Notes: generated from the letters alone by a model not told the origin. A stretch of 64,000 nt of DNA from Adiantum capillus-veneris (GCA_014529385.2 CM043954.1:5395306-5459305), one strand, 5' to 3'; counted from the stretch's first letter, positions 1 to 10,007 are shown. Made by a program: numbers and translations.

Positions 1-197
1 TCATTTCAGCCTTGACACCTTGAAGGTAACCTGCCTTGCGAGTAGCAAGTTTCTCAAGCGCGCGGCATACATCTTCAATGGTAAAGAAGGGAGACATAAA
101 TGAAAGGGAGCTACAACCCTCCATCTTATCAACATTGGGTTGCTCATAGAGGTTCTTACAATGCATATACATATCCTCAAGAGTCAAGTCACCAAAG
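1..197 (-). pseudogene. LINE copy A, ORF2 fragment (downstream part)
   Basis: Read on the minus strand, this stretch encodes a run matching the segment just after the endonuclease in LINE copy C (around 21070-21270 of this window), including the shared phrases FFTIEDVC and LEKLATRKAG. It is the continuation of the LINE ORF2 found at 5925-7221. The copia element at 198-5919 sits between the two parts. The fragment runs off the window edge, so the reverse transcriptase part is not visible. The ORF called on the plus strand here is an artefact of this minus-strand coding. Confidence 0.85.
193..197. repeat. Target-site duplication of copia element (caaag), left
   Basis: The five bases caaag lie directly outside the first LTR at 198 and are repeated directly outside the last LTR base at 5920-5924. 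The duplicated pentamer is what Ty1/copia integrase leaves, and it fixes both outer edges of the insertion. Confidence 0.9.
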
Positions 198-403
198 TGA
201 AGTCGCGGAGTGGAGCGTGGGTCGACTCACACACACACACACACACAGTGAGCTTACACAGTACAGTACGCGGAGAACTGTTAGAAGGGTTATCTCCCAA
301 TTCCTTAGTATTCACAAAAGAATAAGTTAGTATATACAAAGAGTTAGAGGTAAGTGAGTTAGGCGGGCGGCCGGCCATATCCGCATAAGAGGCCACTTGG
401 GCT
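198..403 (-). repeat. Copia LTR copy (extra, outermost)
   Basis: This is near-identical to the LTRs at 404-619 and 5702-5919: it has the (AC)n tract, the block agaactgttagaagggtta and the GC-rich block ggccggcc. On the plus strand it starts with tgaagtcgcgg like the 5' LTR. It lacks the last bases (tttaatcccaaca) where it abuts the next LTR, so a small deletion lies at the junction. Confidence 0.88.
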
Positions 404-619
404 CGCGCAGCGGAGCGTGGGTCAACTCTCTCTCACACACACACACACACAGTGAGCTTACACAGTACTGTAAGCGGAGAACTGTTAGAAGGGTTATCTC
501 CCAATTCCTTAGTATTCACAAAAGAATAAGTTAGTATATACAAAGAGTTAGAGGTAAGTGAGTTAGGCGGCCGGCCGGCCATATCCGCATAAGAGGCCAC
601 TTGGGCTTTAATCCCAACA
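404..619 (-). repeat. Copia 3' LTR
   Basis: The LTR sits directly downstream (minus strand) of the polypurine tract and begins TGTTGGGATTAAAG on that strand, exactly like the 5' LTR. Its distal end has lost the first few bases of the tgaagtcgcgg terminus at the junction with the extra LTR. Confidence 0.9.
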
Positions 620-633
620 ACCTCCCACTTAAA
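620..633 (-). promoter_or_regulatory. Polypurine tract of copia element
   Basis: On the minus strand the sequence AAGTGGGAGGT directly precedes the LTR start TGTTGGG. This is the expected primer for plus-strand DNA synthesis. Confidence 0.8.
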
Positions 634-703
634 GTCCAATGTGGCACTTTAAGTAACTGTAAATCTATGAACATAAATGTACAAAGATTTACATGGCTGC
701 CAT

Positions 704-3700
704 CTATCCAATGCCCAATAACTCACGACAATGCACAAAGCCCTCTCCTGGAAGTCCCTTTGTGAGTAGATCAGCAGGATTGTCCTTGGTGTGGATCTTC
801 AGCAGTTGTATCTGCTTGTCTTCAAGTACTTCCCTAATGAAGTGATATTTCACATCAATATGCTTAGTCTTCGAATGGAACACTGGATTCTTTGCCAATT
901 GTATAGCACTTTGACTATCACAATATAACTCTGGCATATCTGCATTGATTCCCAAGTCTGCTACCAATCTACCAAGCCAAATAGCTTCTTTGCATGCCTC
1001 ATTTGCTGCAACATACTCAGCTTCAGTAGTAGACTGTGTAACACAATCTTGTAATCGAGATTGCCATGATATAGCACCTCCAGCCAATGTAAAGACATAG
1101 CCTGATGTAGATCTCCTCTTATCCAAGTCTCCTGCATAATCTGAGTCAGTGTATCCTCTGACACTCAAATCCTGACTACCATAGCATATGCGCATACTCT
1201 TTGTATGTTTTAAGTATCTCATGATACCTTTCACTGCCTCCCAATGTTTCTTGCCGGGATTTGACATATATCTGCTAACCACTCCCACTGCAAATGCAAT
1301 ATCCGGACGTGTAGCAATCATTGCATACATCAAACTACCCACTGCAGACGCATATGGAATCTTATCCATTTCAGCCTTTTCTTCCTCAGACACAGGACAA
1401 TCTTGTTTGCTAAGTTTCACATATGGTGGCAATGGAACACTCAATGCCTTTCCCATCTCCATATTGAAACGTTGCAAAACCTTGTCAATATACTCTGTTT
1501 GAGATAACCAAATCAACTTCTTTGATCTGTCTCTCTCAATGCGCATACCAAGTATATGACTTGCCTCACCCATGTCTTTCATGTCAAACGATTTTGCCAT
1601 CTTTGACTTCAAAGCTGAAATTTCTTCCAAGTGTTTGCCAGCAATCAACATGTCATCCACATACAAAATAAGGATCAGCCAACTGCCATCCTTAGCCTTC
1701 TTTGTATATAGACAGTGATCGAACTCACTACGTTTGTAGCCTTGAGAAAGCATAAACTGGTGGAACTTATGGTACCATGCCCTCGGTGATTGTTTTAAGC
1801 CATAAAGACTCTTTAACAACTGGCATACCAAATGTTCCATGCCTTTCTCAACAAACCCTTCTGGCTGCTGCATGTAAATTTCCACATCTAAATCACCATG
1901 CAAGAACGATGTCTTGACATCCATTTGGTGCAACACCAAATCCAATATAGCAACCAATGCAAGAAAGCATCTCAATGTAGTCATCTTGACCACTGGAGAG
2001 AAGACTTCATCAAAGTCAATGCCTTGTTCTTGCTTAAAGCCCTTGGCAACAAGCCTTGCTTTGTACTTTGGCTGACTATCATGAGCGGTGATCTTATACC
2101 TGTAAACCCATTTACAAGGTAGAGCCTTTTTGCCCTGTGGTAATTTAACCAACTTCCATGTCTGGTTTTTATGCAGAGCTGTCATCTCTGACTGCATGGC
2201 CAACTGCCATTTTCTCGAGTCAACCACTTGTAATGCTTCCTTGTAACAAGATGGTTCTCCGCAATCTGTGAGCATGACATAATTTAGAGATGGCACATAA
2301 CGATCAGGTGGTTTGGAGACACGCTCAGAACGTCTCACCACAACTGATTCTGCCTCTCTAGCCACTATAGGCTGTTCCTGAGCCTGACCATGCTGTCTTG
2401 ATGTGCTAGCACTAGGTCCATCTTCCCTGAAGACAACTCTTCTGATCTCCTCTATCTTCTCTGGCTTAGCGTGAAACTTGGCTTCATTGAAATGCACATC
2501 ATTGCTACGAATAAGCTTTCTGGACTCAGGATCCCAAAGCCGGTAACCCATCTCGCCTGATTCTCCGTAGCCAAGAAATATACACTTCTTGCTCTTTGGT
2601 TCTAACTTATTTCTGAACTCCTTAGGAATATGGCTATAAGCTTCACAACCAAAGACTCTGAGATGCTTATACGAAGGTGCCTTGCCTGTCCATAGCATCT
2701 CGGCCACTGCACTCTTATCCAGAACCCTACTAGGAGACCTGTTGATCAAATGGACTGCTGTAGCCACTGCTTTCGCCCAAAATCCATCAGGAAACTCAAC
2801 ATTTGACAACATGCTTCTGACCTTCTCTTGTATGGTCCTATTCATACGTTCTGCAACCCCATTCTGTGAAGGATTATATGGTGCAGTAAGTTCCCGCTTA
2901 ATCCCTTTTGCTTCACAAAAGTCTTGAAAAGCTTTGGAAACATACTCTCCACCATTGTCAGTTCTCAAGCACTTCAGCTTCTGACCACTCTGATTCTCCA
3001 CCAGCTGCAAGAATGTCTTAAAGACCTTGAGCACCTCATCCTTGTGCTTCAAGAAGTAAACCCATACTTTGCGAGAATAGTCATCTATGAATGTACAAAA
3101 ATACGTTGCTCCCCCTAGTGACAAACTAGGCATTGGTCCACATAGATCACTGTGTACAAGAGCTAACCGTTCGTCCCTACGATTCCTCTTTGATCTGTGC
3201 GGTTCCTGTGTTTGCTTACCATAAACACAATGCTCACAAAACTCGAAATCTTGAAATGAAAAGCCAGGCAAATAACCATAATGAGAAAGTATTTCCATTC
3301 CTCTTTTTGACATATGTCCCAACCTACGATGCCACAGTGACACACTTGGCTGCTCAATCACATTAATTACATAGTTTTTAACCTCTGAAACATGTAAAGT
3401 GTACAGAGTTCCTGACTTGCTGCCATGTGCTACAGTCATCGAACCTTTGGAGATCTTCCAAGCGCTGTTCCCAAAAACTGTCACATAACCCGCATCATCC
3501 AACTTCCCTGTACTAATCAAGCTCTTTCGGATTGCTGGAACATGTCTGACATTCTTGAGCCATAAAGAAGAGCCATTCTGAAACTTCAACTGCACATCTC
3601 CCACTCCAAGTATGTCACAAACCTTCTCATTGCCAATTCTGACATAATCTTTAGTAGCCACATATGATGTAAACCACTCTTTGTGCGGAGAAACATGTAA

Positions 3701-4477
3701 AGATGCCCCTGAGTCGATAATCCAATCACTCATAGCATGTCCATCCTCTGCAGTCAAGAAAACAGAATCAAGATTGCTTGTAAGGAAGATGTCACCAGCT
3801 GCTATACCAGAATCACTGTCTGAACCAGATCCTGTGACATTCACCTCTTCAATCTTCAATGAACTCTTCTTTTCATCTTGCTCAGAACTCTTTGTTTTTC
3901 CTTTTTCTTGTTTCCACTTCGTACAGTCTCGCTTCATGTGACCCTTCTTGCCACAATGGTAGCATTCTATGTCATCCTTTGACTTCGAATCACGAGACTT
4001 ACTTCGGTTTTGTGCCTTCTTACCCTTCTTCTCTTTAAACTGTTGTCTCCCTCGAACGACCAAAGCACTATTGCCTTTGCCTTTGTCAATGTTCTTCCTG
4101 TTCACTTCCTCTGTGAGCAAGCTGCCTTCTACATTGGCACTTGTAAGACCTTCTGGCGCGACAGAATTACTTAACGCTGTACGAAAAGTATCCCAACTGT
4201 CTGGCAAAGTGATTAAGAGAAACATAGCCTTCACTGAATCTGGAAAGACTATCTCCTGTGCTGTTAACTGGCTGAAAATTGTGTGAAATTCATTCAGATG
4301 ATTTGACATGGCTGTCCCTTCCTTCATCTTCAAATCCACCAATTTCTTGAGCCAGTAAATCTGAGAAGCAGCACTTTGTTTCTCGTACATATCACATAGC
4401 TTTTGCCATACGCTGTAGTCTCTTCTGCTACGTTGAAGTAAACATTTTCTGCCAGTGTCAGCATGATTGTGGAACAA
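704..4477 (-). CDS. Copia gag-pol polyprotein (C-terminal gag, PR, IN, RT, RNase H)
   Basis: The open frame is 1257 codons. Domain order is Ty1/copia. The gag C-terminal half carries a CCHC knuckle (CYHCGKKGHMKRDC, about residue 172). The protease active site DSGAS is near 256. The integrase has an HHCC finger (LWHRRLGH, then CEHC) and a catalytic core with HSD, DNGGEY and PYNPSQNGVAER. Reverse transcriptase has KARLVAKGF, QMDVKTSFLHGDL and YVDD (about 941). RNase H has YCDSQSA and TKHIDVKYHFIRE, and the frame ends LLTKGL. No internal stop is present, and integrase precedes RT, which separates it from gypsy. The true gag start lies upstream in another frame (4671), so one frame break must be crossed. 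It could still supply enzymes in trans. Confidence 0.95.
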   Translation of the reverse strand: MFHNHADTGRKCLLQRSRRDYSVWQKLCDMYEKQSAASQIYWLKKLVDLKMKEGTAMSNHLNEFHTIFSQLTAQEIVFPDSVKAMFLLITLPDSWDTFRTALSNSVAPEGLTSANVEGSLLTEEVNRKNIDKGKGNSALVVRGRQQFKEKKGKKAQNRSKSRDSKSKDDIECYHCGKKGHMKRDCTKWKQEKGKTKSSEQDEKKSSLKIEEVNVTGSGSDSDSGIAAGDIFLTSNLDSVFLTAEDGHAMSDWIIDSGASLHVSPHKEWFTSYVATKDYVRIGNEKVCDILGVGDVQLKFQNGSSLWLKNVRHVPAIRKSLISTGKLDDAGYVTVFGNSAWKISKGSMTVAHGSKSGTLYTLHVSEVKNYVINVIEQPSVSLWHRRLGHMSKRGMEILSHYGYLPGFSFQDFEFCEHCVYGKQTQEPHRSKRNRRDERLALVHSDLCGPMPSLSLGGATYFCTFIDDYSRKVWVYFLKHKDEVLKVFKTFLQLVENQSGQKLKCLRTDNGGEYVSKAFQDFCEAKGIKRELTAPYNPSQNGVAERMNRTIQEKVRSMLSNVEFPDGFWAKAVATAVHLINRSPSRVLDKSAVAEMLWTGKAPSYKHLRVFGCEAYSHIPKEFRNKLEPKSKKCIFLGYGESGEMGYRLWDPESRKLIRSNDVHFNEAKFHAKPEKIEEIRRVVFREDGPSASTSRQHGQAQEQPIVAREAESVVVRRSERVSKPPDRYVPSLNYVMLTDCGEPSCYKEALQVVDSRKWQLAMQSEMTALHKNQTWKLVKLPQGKKALPCKWVYRYKITAHDSQPKYKARLVAKGFKQEQGIDFDEVFSPVVKMTTLRCFLALVAILDLVLHQMDVKTSFLHGDLDVEIYMQQPEGFVEKGMEHLVCQLLKSLYGLKQSPRAWYHKFHQFMLSQGYKRSEFDHCLYTKKAKDGSWLILILYVDDMLIAGKHLEEISALKSKMAKSFDMKDMGEASHILGMRIERDRSKKLIWLSQTEYIDKVLQRFNMEMGKALSVPLPPYVKLSKQDCPVSEEEKAEMDKIPYASAVGSLMYAMIATRPDIAFAVGVVSRYMSNPGKKHWEAVKGIMRYLKHTKSMRICYGSQDLSVRGYTDSDYAGDLDKRRSTSGYVFTLAGGAISWQSRLQDCVTQSTTEAEYVAANEACKEAIWLGRLVADLGINADMPELYCDSQSAIQLAKNPVFHSKTKHIDVKYHFIREVLEDKQIQLLKIHTKDNPADLLTKGLPGEGFVHCRELLGIG

Positions 4478-4671
4478 GCTAACTCATCAAGCTCTTCCCA
4501 CTCATCTTCAGCCATACCTTCTGGTCTCTCCCCTTTGAGCTTCAGTGGCTTCACTTGTTTTTTCTGCACCAAAACCTGCCAAGTCTGCTTCTTCCAGAAT
4601 GGAAAGTTTGTGCCATCCAGCTTCTTTATGTTGTAAAGAGTCTCACTTTGAGAAGATGCCATATCTGCCAA
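4330..4671 (-). pseudogene. Copia gag N-terminus, out of frame with gag-pol
   Basis: The frame opens MADMASSQSETLYNIKKLDG and runs through LDGTNFPFWKKQ, typical of a UBN2/copia gag N-terminus. Near residue 88 (about 4408) homology passes to the -pol frame (VWQKLCDMYEKQSAASQ), so a short indel separates the two frames. The 113-residue tail after that point is off-frame. A simple indel is more likely than programmed frameshifting, because copia gag-pol is normally one ORF and no slippery heptamer is obvious. Confidence 0.8.
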
Positions 4672-5687
4672 ACTGCTTACTCCTGAGAAAAATCTGGCAG
4701 AGTTTCCCCTGTAAACTGGCCTTTGTACACAGTAAACAAGCTGTAATCAACAAGCTGAACACCTCTCCTCAGGAACTGTCAGTATTTTGAAAATTTTTGA
4801 CAGAGTCTCCCCTGTAAACTGAGCTCTGGGAACCAAAAGATAGCTCAAAAAACAATCATAAATAGCTGACCAGTGACAAATCCTGTAAGCATACACTGTC
4901 TCCTCTCTGGGCGATGACAGAACCTGTATCTGTCTCAAGACTGAACCCTGAACAATGCCTCAACGGCCTGACGCATAAGATGCAATCCAGTGTCTACACA
5001 AAGTCATACATCCTAAGGGATAAAAGTCGCCGAAGAGGATGCGTGTAGAGGGGAACTCCAGCAACCTAATCCACCTCACACTGGGTAACCCAGCCCCCAG
5101 TGCTTGGCTTCAAAAAACCTCACACACGACCCTCTCAGATGGCTCAGCAAACTGCCCAGAACTAGCATACATCCTATAATAGACCAATCACTGTCCTATT
5201 ACCGCTGTGGCGGTCTGTCTGCTAGCGTGACTCACAACTAGCAGACCCACAATCACAGTACATCAATCTGCAATACATGCCAGTGGTGTCAAGCCGTCGT
5301 ATGGCCACACCTCCCCTGGAACCTGGCAAGCACAAGAAGTAGCAATGCAGACTGCAATATATATATCTGATGATATATATGTGTACCTGGTCTATAGATG
5401 ATGCTCTGAAGACGAATAAGTGATGTATGTCAATGTCGATATTGATGTCGACCACCTCCTGCTTGCCAATCTACACAAGACGGATTTCTTTGCGGCTGAA
5501 ATCTATCTTCTGCTGTAGTGCTCAGAACGAAATTCTGAGGGCATAAACGGCTTCGAAAGGGGGGTAAAACCCCAGGTCGCCTGATGGAAACGCTCCCGGA
5601 ACGCCGAGTGTGAATTTTCGAACTCCGGATCCAGAATCTGCCGAAAAAGTGCGCGTGCGCGATTGCGCAAATCCGCACTGAACCAAG
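4672..5687 (-). other. Copia 5' leader, non-coding
   Basis: About 1 kb lies between the primer site and gag. I see no coding in it. It is longer than most copia leaders and includes short ORFs without recognisable domains. Confidence 0.6.
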
Positions 5688-5701
5688 GCTCTGATACCAA
5701 T
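5688..5701 (-). promoter_or_regulatory. Primer binding site, initiator tRNA-Met
   Basis: On the minus strand, TTGGTATCAGAGCC directly follows the 5' LTR. TGGTATCAGAGC is complementary to the 3' end of plant initiator tRNA-Met, the usual copia primer. Confidence 0.92.
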
Positions 5702-5919
5702 TGAAGTCGCGGAGCAGAGCATGGGTCGACTCTCTCACACACACACACACAGTGAGCTTACACAGTACAGTACGCGGAGAACTGTTAGAAGGGTTATCTC
5801 CCAATTCCTTAGTATTCACAAAAGAATAAGTTAGTATATACAAAGAGTTAGAGGTAAGTGAGTTAGGCGGGCGGCCGGCCATATCCGCATAAGAGGCCAC
5901 TTGGGCTTTAATCCCAACA
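5702..5919 (-). repeat. Copia 5' LTR
   Basis: The 218-bp LTR starts TGTTGGG and ends CTTCA on the minus strand, followed by the primer site. The plus-strand outer flank is caaag (5920-5924), matching 193-197. It is short for a copia LTR and includes an (AC)n tract. Confidence 0.92.
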
Positions 5920-5924
5920 CAAAG
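5920..5924. repeat. Target-site duplication of copia element (caaag), right
   Basis: Second copy of the pentamer flanking the copia insertion; see 193-197. Confidence 0.9.
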
Positions 5925-7221
5925 CTCTCAACGCGCTTGCCTTTTGATTTTGCCAAAACTTGCCACATGCATGTGCTTCCTCTTGTGCTAAAAGAAGTTG
6001 TTTTTCGACTTCCCACCTTCTCCTCTTCTTTTGAACAAGTGCTTTGTATGTGTGTGAACATTCCAAGTAAACTTCCTTGTCTTTGATTGCATCCAATCTT
6101 AGCAAGTGTTTTCGGGCTTGACTACATTCCATGTCAAACCATTTCTTCTTGGTGCTACCCTTCTTAGACCTTTTGCAAGACATGTGTTTCGCCGAAAAGC
6201 ATTCCTTTGCACAAGAGAAAATTACTTCTTTGAAAACTTTCCACTTGCATTCTAATTTTGGGCTCCCTTGATGCTCTATCATGCTTAACATTTGGTCCAC
6301 CATATCAGCATATATAAGTGCTCGTTTGAAGTCTAGACGTGTGTACAAATGATTCACATCATGATTGGAGGCTACATGCTCGGGCCGTTTACCACACTTG
6401 AGGTCAATACATAATATCCTATGATCCGATTCCGGATTCCATTCACCAAGTATAAAGCTTTGTATGCATTCTAAAGTGGCTTTTGAGAACAACATATAGT
6501 CAATCACGCTAGCACCATTGTGCTTTCTACATGTAAAGTCATTGGTGCCTTGCCATAGAGATACACCATTTGCAATGAGCATTCCGGTACTATTTCACAT
6601 ATGTAGAAGTGACTTTCCATAGTGATCCACTTCTTTTGCATCATTAGAACTTCGATTATACATGTATGAGTCATCCACTCTTCTTGATACATGCGGCATG
6701 TCGACTTGTTGTGTGTCGTGTTGTAACATATTTGTGCGAGCATTCATGTCTCCAAAAACAATGACTTCACCTTGATCCTTGTAATGAGCAATGTCTTCCT
6801 CTAGTTCAACAAAGAGCTGATCTCTATCCATATTCAAGCGAGCATAAAAGTTGGAGTCATAGTGAGGAATGTAGCAGCCGGCCACAAACATGACTTGACC
6901 ATTTGGTGGGCTGATTTTCAGCCATAAGTAGCGTTTATACTTATCTTCTTTGACAATCGAAACATCTTTCAAACCCTTTTTGGTCATACATGCTACGCCT
7001 CCTTGGCCTCTTCGTTGCTTTGCATTTTTGGCCCACATCAAAGAATGCACATCGTATTTGTCAAATCCAAGAATTCGTTGCGCATCATGCTCCCATGTTT
7101 CGACAAGAAGTATCACATCGGAGTCATTGGTAAGCTCATCAATGCCAATTCCCACATTCCATGGATACCCGTTACAATTCCAAAAGCTTATTCGCAAGCG
7201 TGAGTTGGTCTCATAGATCAT
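5925..7221 (-). pseudogene. LINE copy A, ORF2 endonuclease and linker
   Basis: This is the minus-strand ORF2 of the same LINE family as 19786-22407. The first ORF (7221 to 6595) holds the AP-endonuclease-like N-terminus: WNCNGYPWN, the metal-binding glutamate in LLVETWEHD, and VFGDMNAR. The second frame (6582 to 5920) holds NGVSLW, DYML and SDHRILCIDL, followed by a basic linker (KKRRRWEV). The frame changes around 6590, so it is broken. Coding is cut at 5925 by the copia insertion and resumes at 197. Unlike copies B and C, this copy has an ATG at 7221-7219, two codons after the ORF1 stop. Confidence 0.9.
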
Positions 7222-7227
7222 GTGTCC

Positions 7228-7230
7228 CTA
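7228..7230 (-). other. In-frame UAG between LINE ORF1 and ORF2 (copy A)
   Basis: Minus-strand codons read AAA TAG GGA CAC ATG, with ORF1 upstream and ORF2 downstream in one frame. The same AAA-TAG-GGA occurs in copy B (8790-8788) and copy C (19777-19779). Confidence 0.85.
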
Positions 7231-7339
7231 TTTGTTGGGTGGACTTGCATCCTCTTCAAGTGCCTTTTCTTCTTGAGATGATACCTTAACCTTCTTGCTT
7301 CTTTCCTCGTATGCTTTGCGACGTACATTTTGTTGCATA
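7231..7339 (-). pseudogene. LINE copy A, ORF1 C-terminal end (5'-truncated element)
   Basis: The minus strand reads QQNVRRKAYEE and an acidic tail ending before the UAG, matching the C-terminus of ORF1 in copy C (19680-19779). Homology begins abruptly next to a (TC)n tract, so this LINE is 5'-truncated, as happens when target-primed reverse transcription stops early. Confidence 0.85.

Positions 7340-7372
<33 letters not shown>
7340..7372. repeat. (GA)n/(TC)n tract between LINE copies B and A
   Basis: An impure GA tract (plus strand) that is both the 3' tail of LINE copy B (…AATAAAATCTATCTTTCTCTC on the minus strand) and the 5' flank of truncated copy A. Confidence 0.85.
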
Positions 7373-7499
7373 AAGATAGATTTTATTATCATCGTTGGAG
7401 GTCAAATATGACCTATGGTACTAAAGTTACATGTGATGTAGTATGTGTATGGTTGATGAGTGACTCTCGATGCTCCAATATTGTGGTGATGAGAGTTGC

Positions 7500-7795
7500 A
7501 ATGGAGAGCCCACATTGTGGCTAGGAGAGGAAAGTGTGTAGGTCTAAGTTATGGCTAAAAAAGTGAGAGAAGCAAGTTTGGATATGACCAAGAGCTGAGC
7601 ATTCTAGTAGTGTGTGGTACTCAGACTCTCTAACTTGCAATGAGCATAATGTGCATAGTCGATTTAACTCTTCTTCATTACCCCAATGCCCTATCTCTCA
7701 TCGAAGGAAATGGGAGCTAAGCCGAATGACTGCGATAGTGTATTTCGCCAACAAGGGGATAGGCTCAAGCATGTAAGTGTGAGTACGGTACCATT
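7500..7795 (-). pseudogene. LINE copy B, ORF2 C-terminus and 3' UTR
   Basis: Reverse-complement sequence matches 22800-23190 of copy C: the ACTCACACTTACATG segment, the CCATTTCCTTCGATG segment and the cysteine-rich end. It is joined directly to linker sequence by the internal deletion and is full of indels. Confidence 0.8.
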
Positions 7796-8781
7796 TAGTT
7801 TCCCATTTAGTTTCTAATGGTGCATCATATTAAAGCTTTGTCATCCATAATTTTTTCTCAACCATTTCAATGTACATTGGTGCGCACTTGAAATCCATAC
7901 ATAGTGATAATTTCTCTTTCTTTTGGCTGAGATTATCATGGTTAGTTGCTTCTCCACATGAAAGGTCAATACATAAGGTGCGATGGTTGGATTCCGGGGT
8001 CATTGGCCAAACATAAAACTCTTTATGCGATACATGATGGCTTCGGAGCGTAGCATATAGCCAATCACACTGTCCCCATTATGTCTCCTACATGTAAATC
8101 CATTGGTTCCACTCCACAAAGATACACCATTCACAATGAGTATATCCGTGCTATTACACATGTGTAAAAGTGACTTTCCATAGTGACACAGCTCTTTCTC
8201 ATCCATTGAAGTTCAATCATATAAGTGAACTTCCTCCAACTCCCTTGAAATGTATGGCATACCAAATTGTTGAGTATCATGTTGCAATGTTCTTGTGCGA
8301 GCATTCATATCCCCAAATACAATAACATCATCTTCACCTTTGAAATAAGCAATGTCCTCTTCTAAATCAAAAAATGACTGATCTCTATCCATCCAAGCAT
8401 AAAAGGGGGAATCATGATGAGGAATGTAGCAACCGGCTACAAAAATGGGTGCTCTTTTTGGTGTCATAATTTTCAGCCATACATAACGTTTGTACTTGTC
8501 ATCTTTCACAATTGATACACTGAATCTTCCAATCCTTTCTTGACCATACATGCTATCCCTCCTTGTCTTCTTCATTTCTTGGGATTCTTTGACCACATCA
8601 ATGAATGTACATTGTAATCCTCCAAGCTGCTAATCCTTTGTGTATCATGCTCGCAAGTTTCAACAAGAAGTACAACAACATCAGCTTTGCTTGTATCATC
8701 AACGCCAACCCCTGCATTCCTTGGATATCCATTACAATTCCAAAAGCATATTTTCAATTGTAACTTGGTCTCATAGGTCAC
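7796..8781 (-). pseudogene. LINE copy B, ORF2 endonuclease (broken)
   Basis: Three minus-strand frame pieces (8781-8572, 8596-8213, 8206-8000) together cover the endonuclease: ICFWNCNGYP, LLVETCEHD, VFGDMNAR, then NGVSLWSGTNGF. Frameshifts near 8580 and 8210 and stops after 8000 break it. The frame opens with GTG at 8781, not ATG, just like copy C, so copies B and C are closer to each other than to copy A. Confidence 0.88.
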
Positions 8782-8787
8782 GCATCC

Positions 8788-8790
8788 CTA
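8788..8790 (-). other. In-frame UAG between LINE ORF1 and ORF2 (copy B)
   Basis: Minus-strand codons AAA TAG GGA TGC GTG. In this copy ORF1 stays open through AAG AAA, where copy C has a TAA, and ends only at this UAG. Confidence 0.85.
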
Positions 8791-9734
8791 TTTGCTCAAG
8801 GGACTTGCCTCCTCCTTGGGCACATTTTCTTCATGAGAGATCTCCTTGTTTTTCTTATTCTTTTCCTCATATGCCTTGCGATGCATATTTTGTTGCTTAA
8901 TACTGTGATCTTCACATACAAAACATTTTGTATCCCTCAAATATATCCAACTATTATCAAGGATAATCTTTCACTTGATCTCATCCAGCATGATGCATAC
9001 AATTGGCCATTCTCCCAAGCAAGGAGCTCCTTGCTTCCCCACTCTATGTGCTCCATAGACCATAACTCCGGACATGCCAAAGTGAGTTTTGAAGAAATCT
9101 TTGATAACAATGGCAAGAGAAGGAGGTGTCTCTAACTTCTCTTGGGGAATTCCACGAATGACAATGTTTTTGGAACGTTGCTCTCGTTCCTTCAACTCCT
9201 CCACATCCACATTCTCAATATTCTTTGTTTGAACAATAGCTTGCATGAGTGAGGAATTAGAAACCACATTTCTACGACATACATCAGTGCAAGACTTGTT
9301 TGTGCATACATTTTTCATGTCGATACATCTCAAATCATGGTGTCAAATTTCTCCTCTTTCAATACATGGCCATGCTCTACTTTGCTCATCTGCTCCTTCA
9401 AAGCATTCAAGTCCACAAGAGAGCGTTTACATTCCTTGACTTCCTCTTCAAGTTACATCAAACGTGTTGCTTGCATTTCAAGTGTTCTCTTGAGATTCTC
9501 ATTCTCAACCACAGGTACCCTTAGTGTGCCATTCTCCATTGCAAGTGCGCGTAAGTCTTCGCCTTGTTTGTTTATGGTCTCTTGCAATGAAACCAAGTAT
9601 GACATGATCATGGTTTCCAATGTTGTTGGTGGGGTGGTTGTGTTGCTATCTCCACACAGTAGATTCTGGATCATTTCCACAATGGTTGTGGACCTTATTG
9701 AACAAGAATAACCCTTGCAAGTTTCGGAAGACAT
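8791..9734 (-). pseudogene. LINE copy B, ORF1 (coiled coil plus RRM-like)
   Basis: Minus-strand pieces (9734-9453 and 9333-8971, then down to 8791) match ORF1 of copy C. They hold an N-terminal segment opening MSSETCKG, a coiled coil (ENENLKRTLEMQ), the RRM-like core beginning KNIVIRGIP, and the C-terminal tail. Frameshifts and stops split it, so it is non-functional. Confidence 0.85.
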
Positions 9735-9965
9735 TGTATGTAAAATAAGAGATGAGAGTCAATTTTTTAGACCTGTTCACTTCCAAAATGCTACTACAAA
9801 AATGCCTTCCATAACTCAAAAAATTTATGTCTTTACATCAATGCATAGAGGGCTTTGTGGTCTTTGATTGAGGCTATAGATCACCCAAATTGGAGTTTGG
9901 ATGAAGAAGCTATGATCAAAAGAGTGAATTGTTGTCTACTAGGTCAAAAAATTACTGCGTTTTTT

Positions 9966-9969
<4 letters not shown>

Positions 9970-10007
<38 letters not shown>
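9970..10007. repeat. (GA)n tract at 5' end of LINE copy B
   Basis: An uninterrupted GA run directly abutting the conserved 5' end of the LINE (minus strand …TCTCTCCAACAAAAAACGC). Copy C has the same arrangement at 18551-18600. Confidence 0.9.

Larger units (their letters stand above)
198..5919 (-). mobile_element. Ty1/copia LTR retrotransposon with three LTRs
   Basis: The element is on the minus strand: 5' LTR 5702-5919, primer site 5688-5701, leader, gag-pol 4671-704, polypurine tract 620-633, then two LTR copies in tandem (404-619 and 198-403). The target duplication caaag lies outside the outermost LTRs, so the extra LTR belongs to the insertion. The target was the ORF2 of a LINE on the same strand. 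The coding part is nearly complete with one frame break in gag, so the insertion looks fairly young. Confidence 0.9.
7373..10007 (-). mobile_element. LINE copy B (internally deleted)
   Basis: This minus-strand LINE has 5' UTR 9750-9966, ORF1 9734 to about 8791, UAG 8790, ORF2 from 8787, and a 3' end at 7373 in a microsatellite tail. Compared with copy C it lacks about 2 kb, from the linker after the endonuclease to the C-terminal region: the whole reverse transcriptase is missing. The junction near 7790-7800 carries a 12-bp direct repeat (gaaactaaatgg on the minus strand). The 5' boundary is a (TC)n tract (9970-10007), as in copy C. Confidence 0.85.

Noticed and set aside
1188-4286. Plus-strand ORFs of 60-105 codons inside the copia element
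   Set aside because: They lie opposite a clear 1257-codon minus-strand polyprotein and have no motifs of their own.
4330-4477. Programmed frameshift in copia gag
   Set aside because: Copia elements normally use one frame, no convincing slippery site is visible, and a single indel suffices.
5688-5701. tRNA gene or fragment
   Set aside because: Only the 12-14 bases complementary to a tRNA end are present, directly at an LTR: a primer binding site.
5908-9333. LINE copies A and B as one long element
   Set aside because: Endonuclease sequence appears twice in the same order (7221 and 8781), with a TC tail between, so two copies are present.
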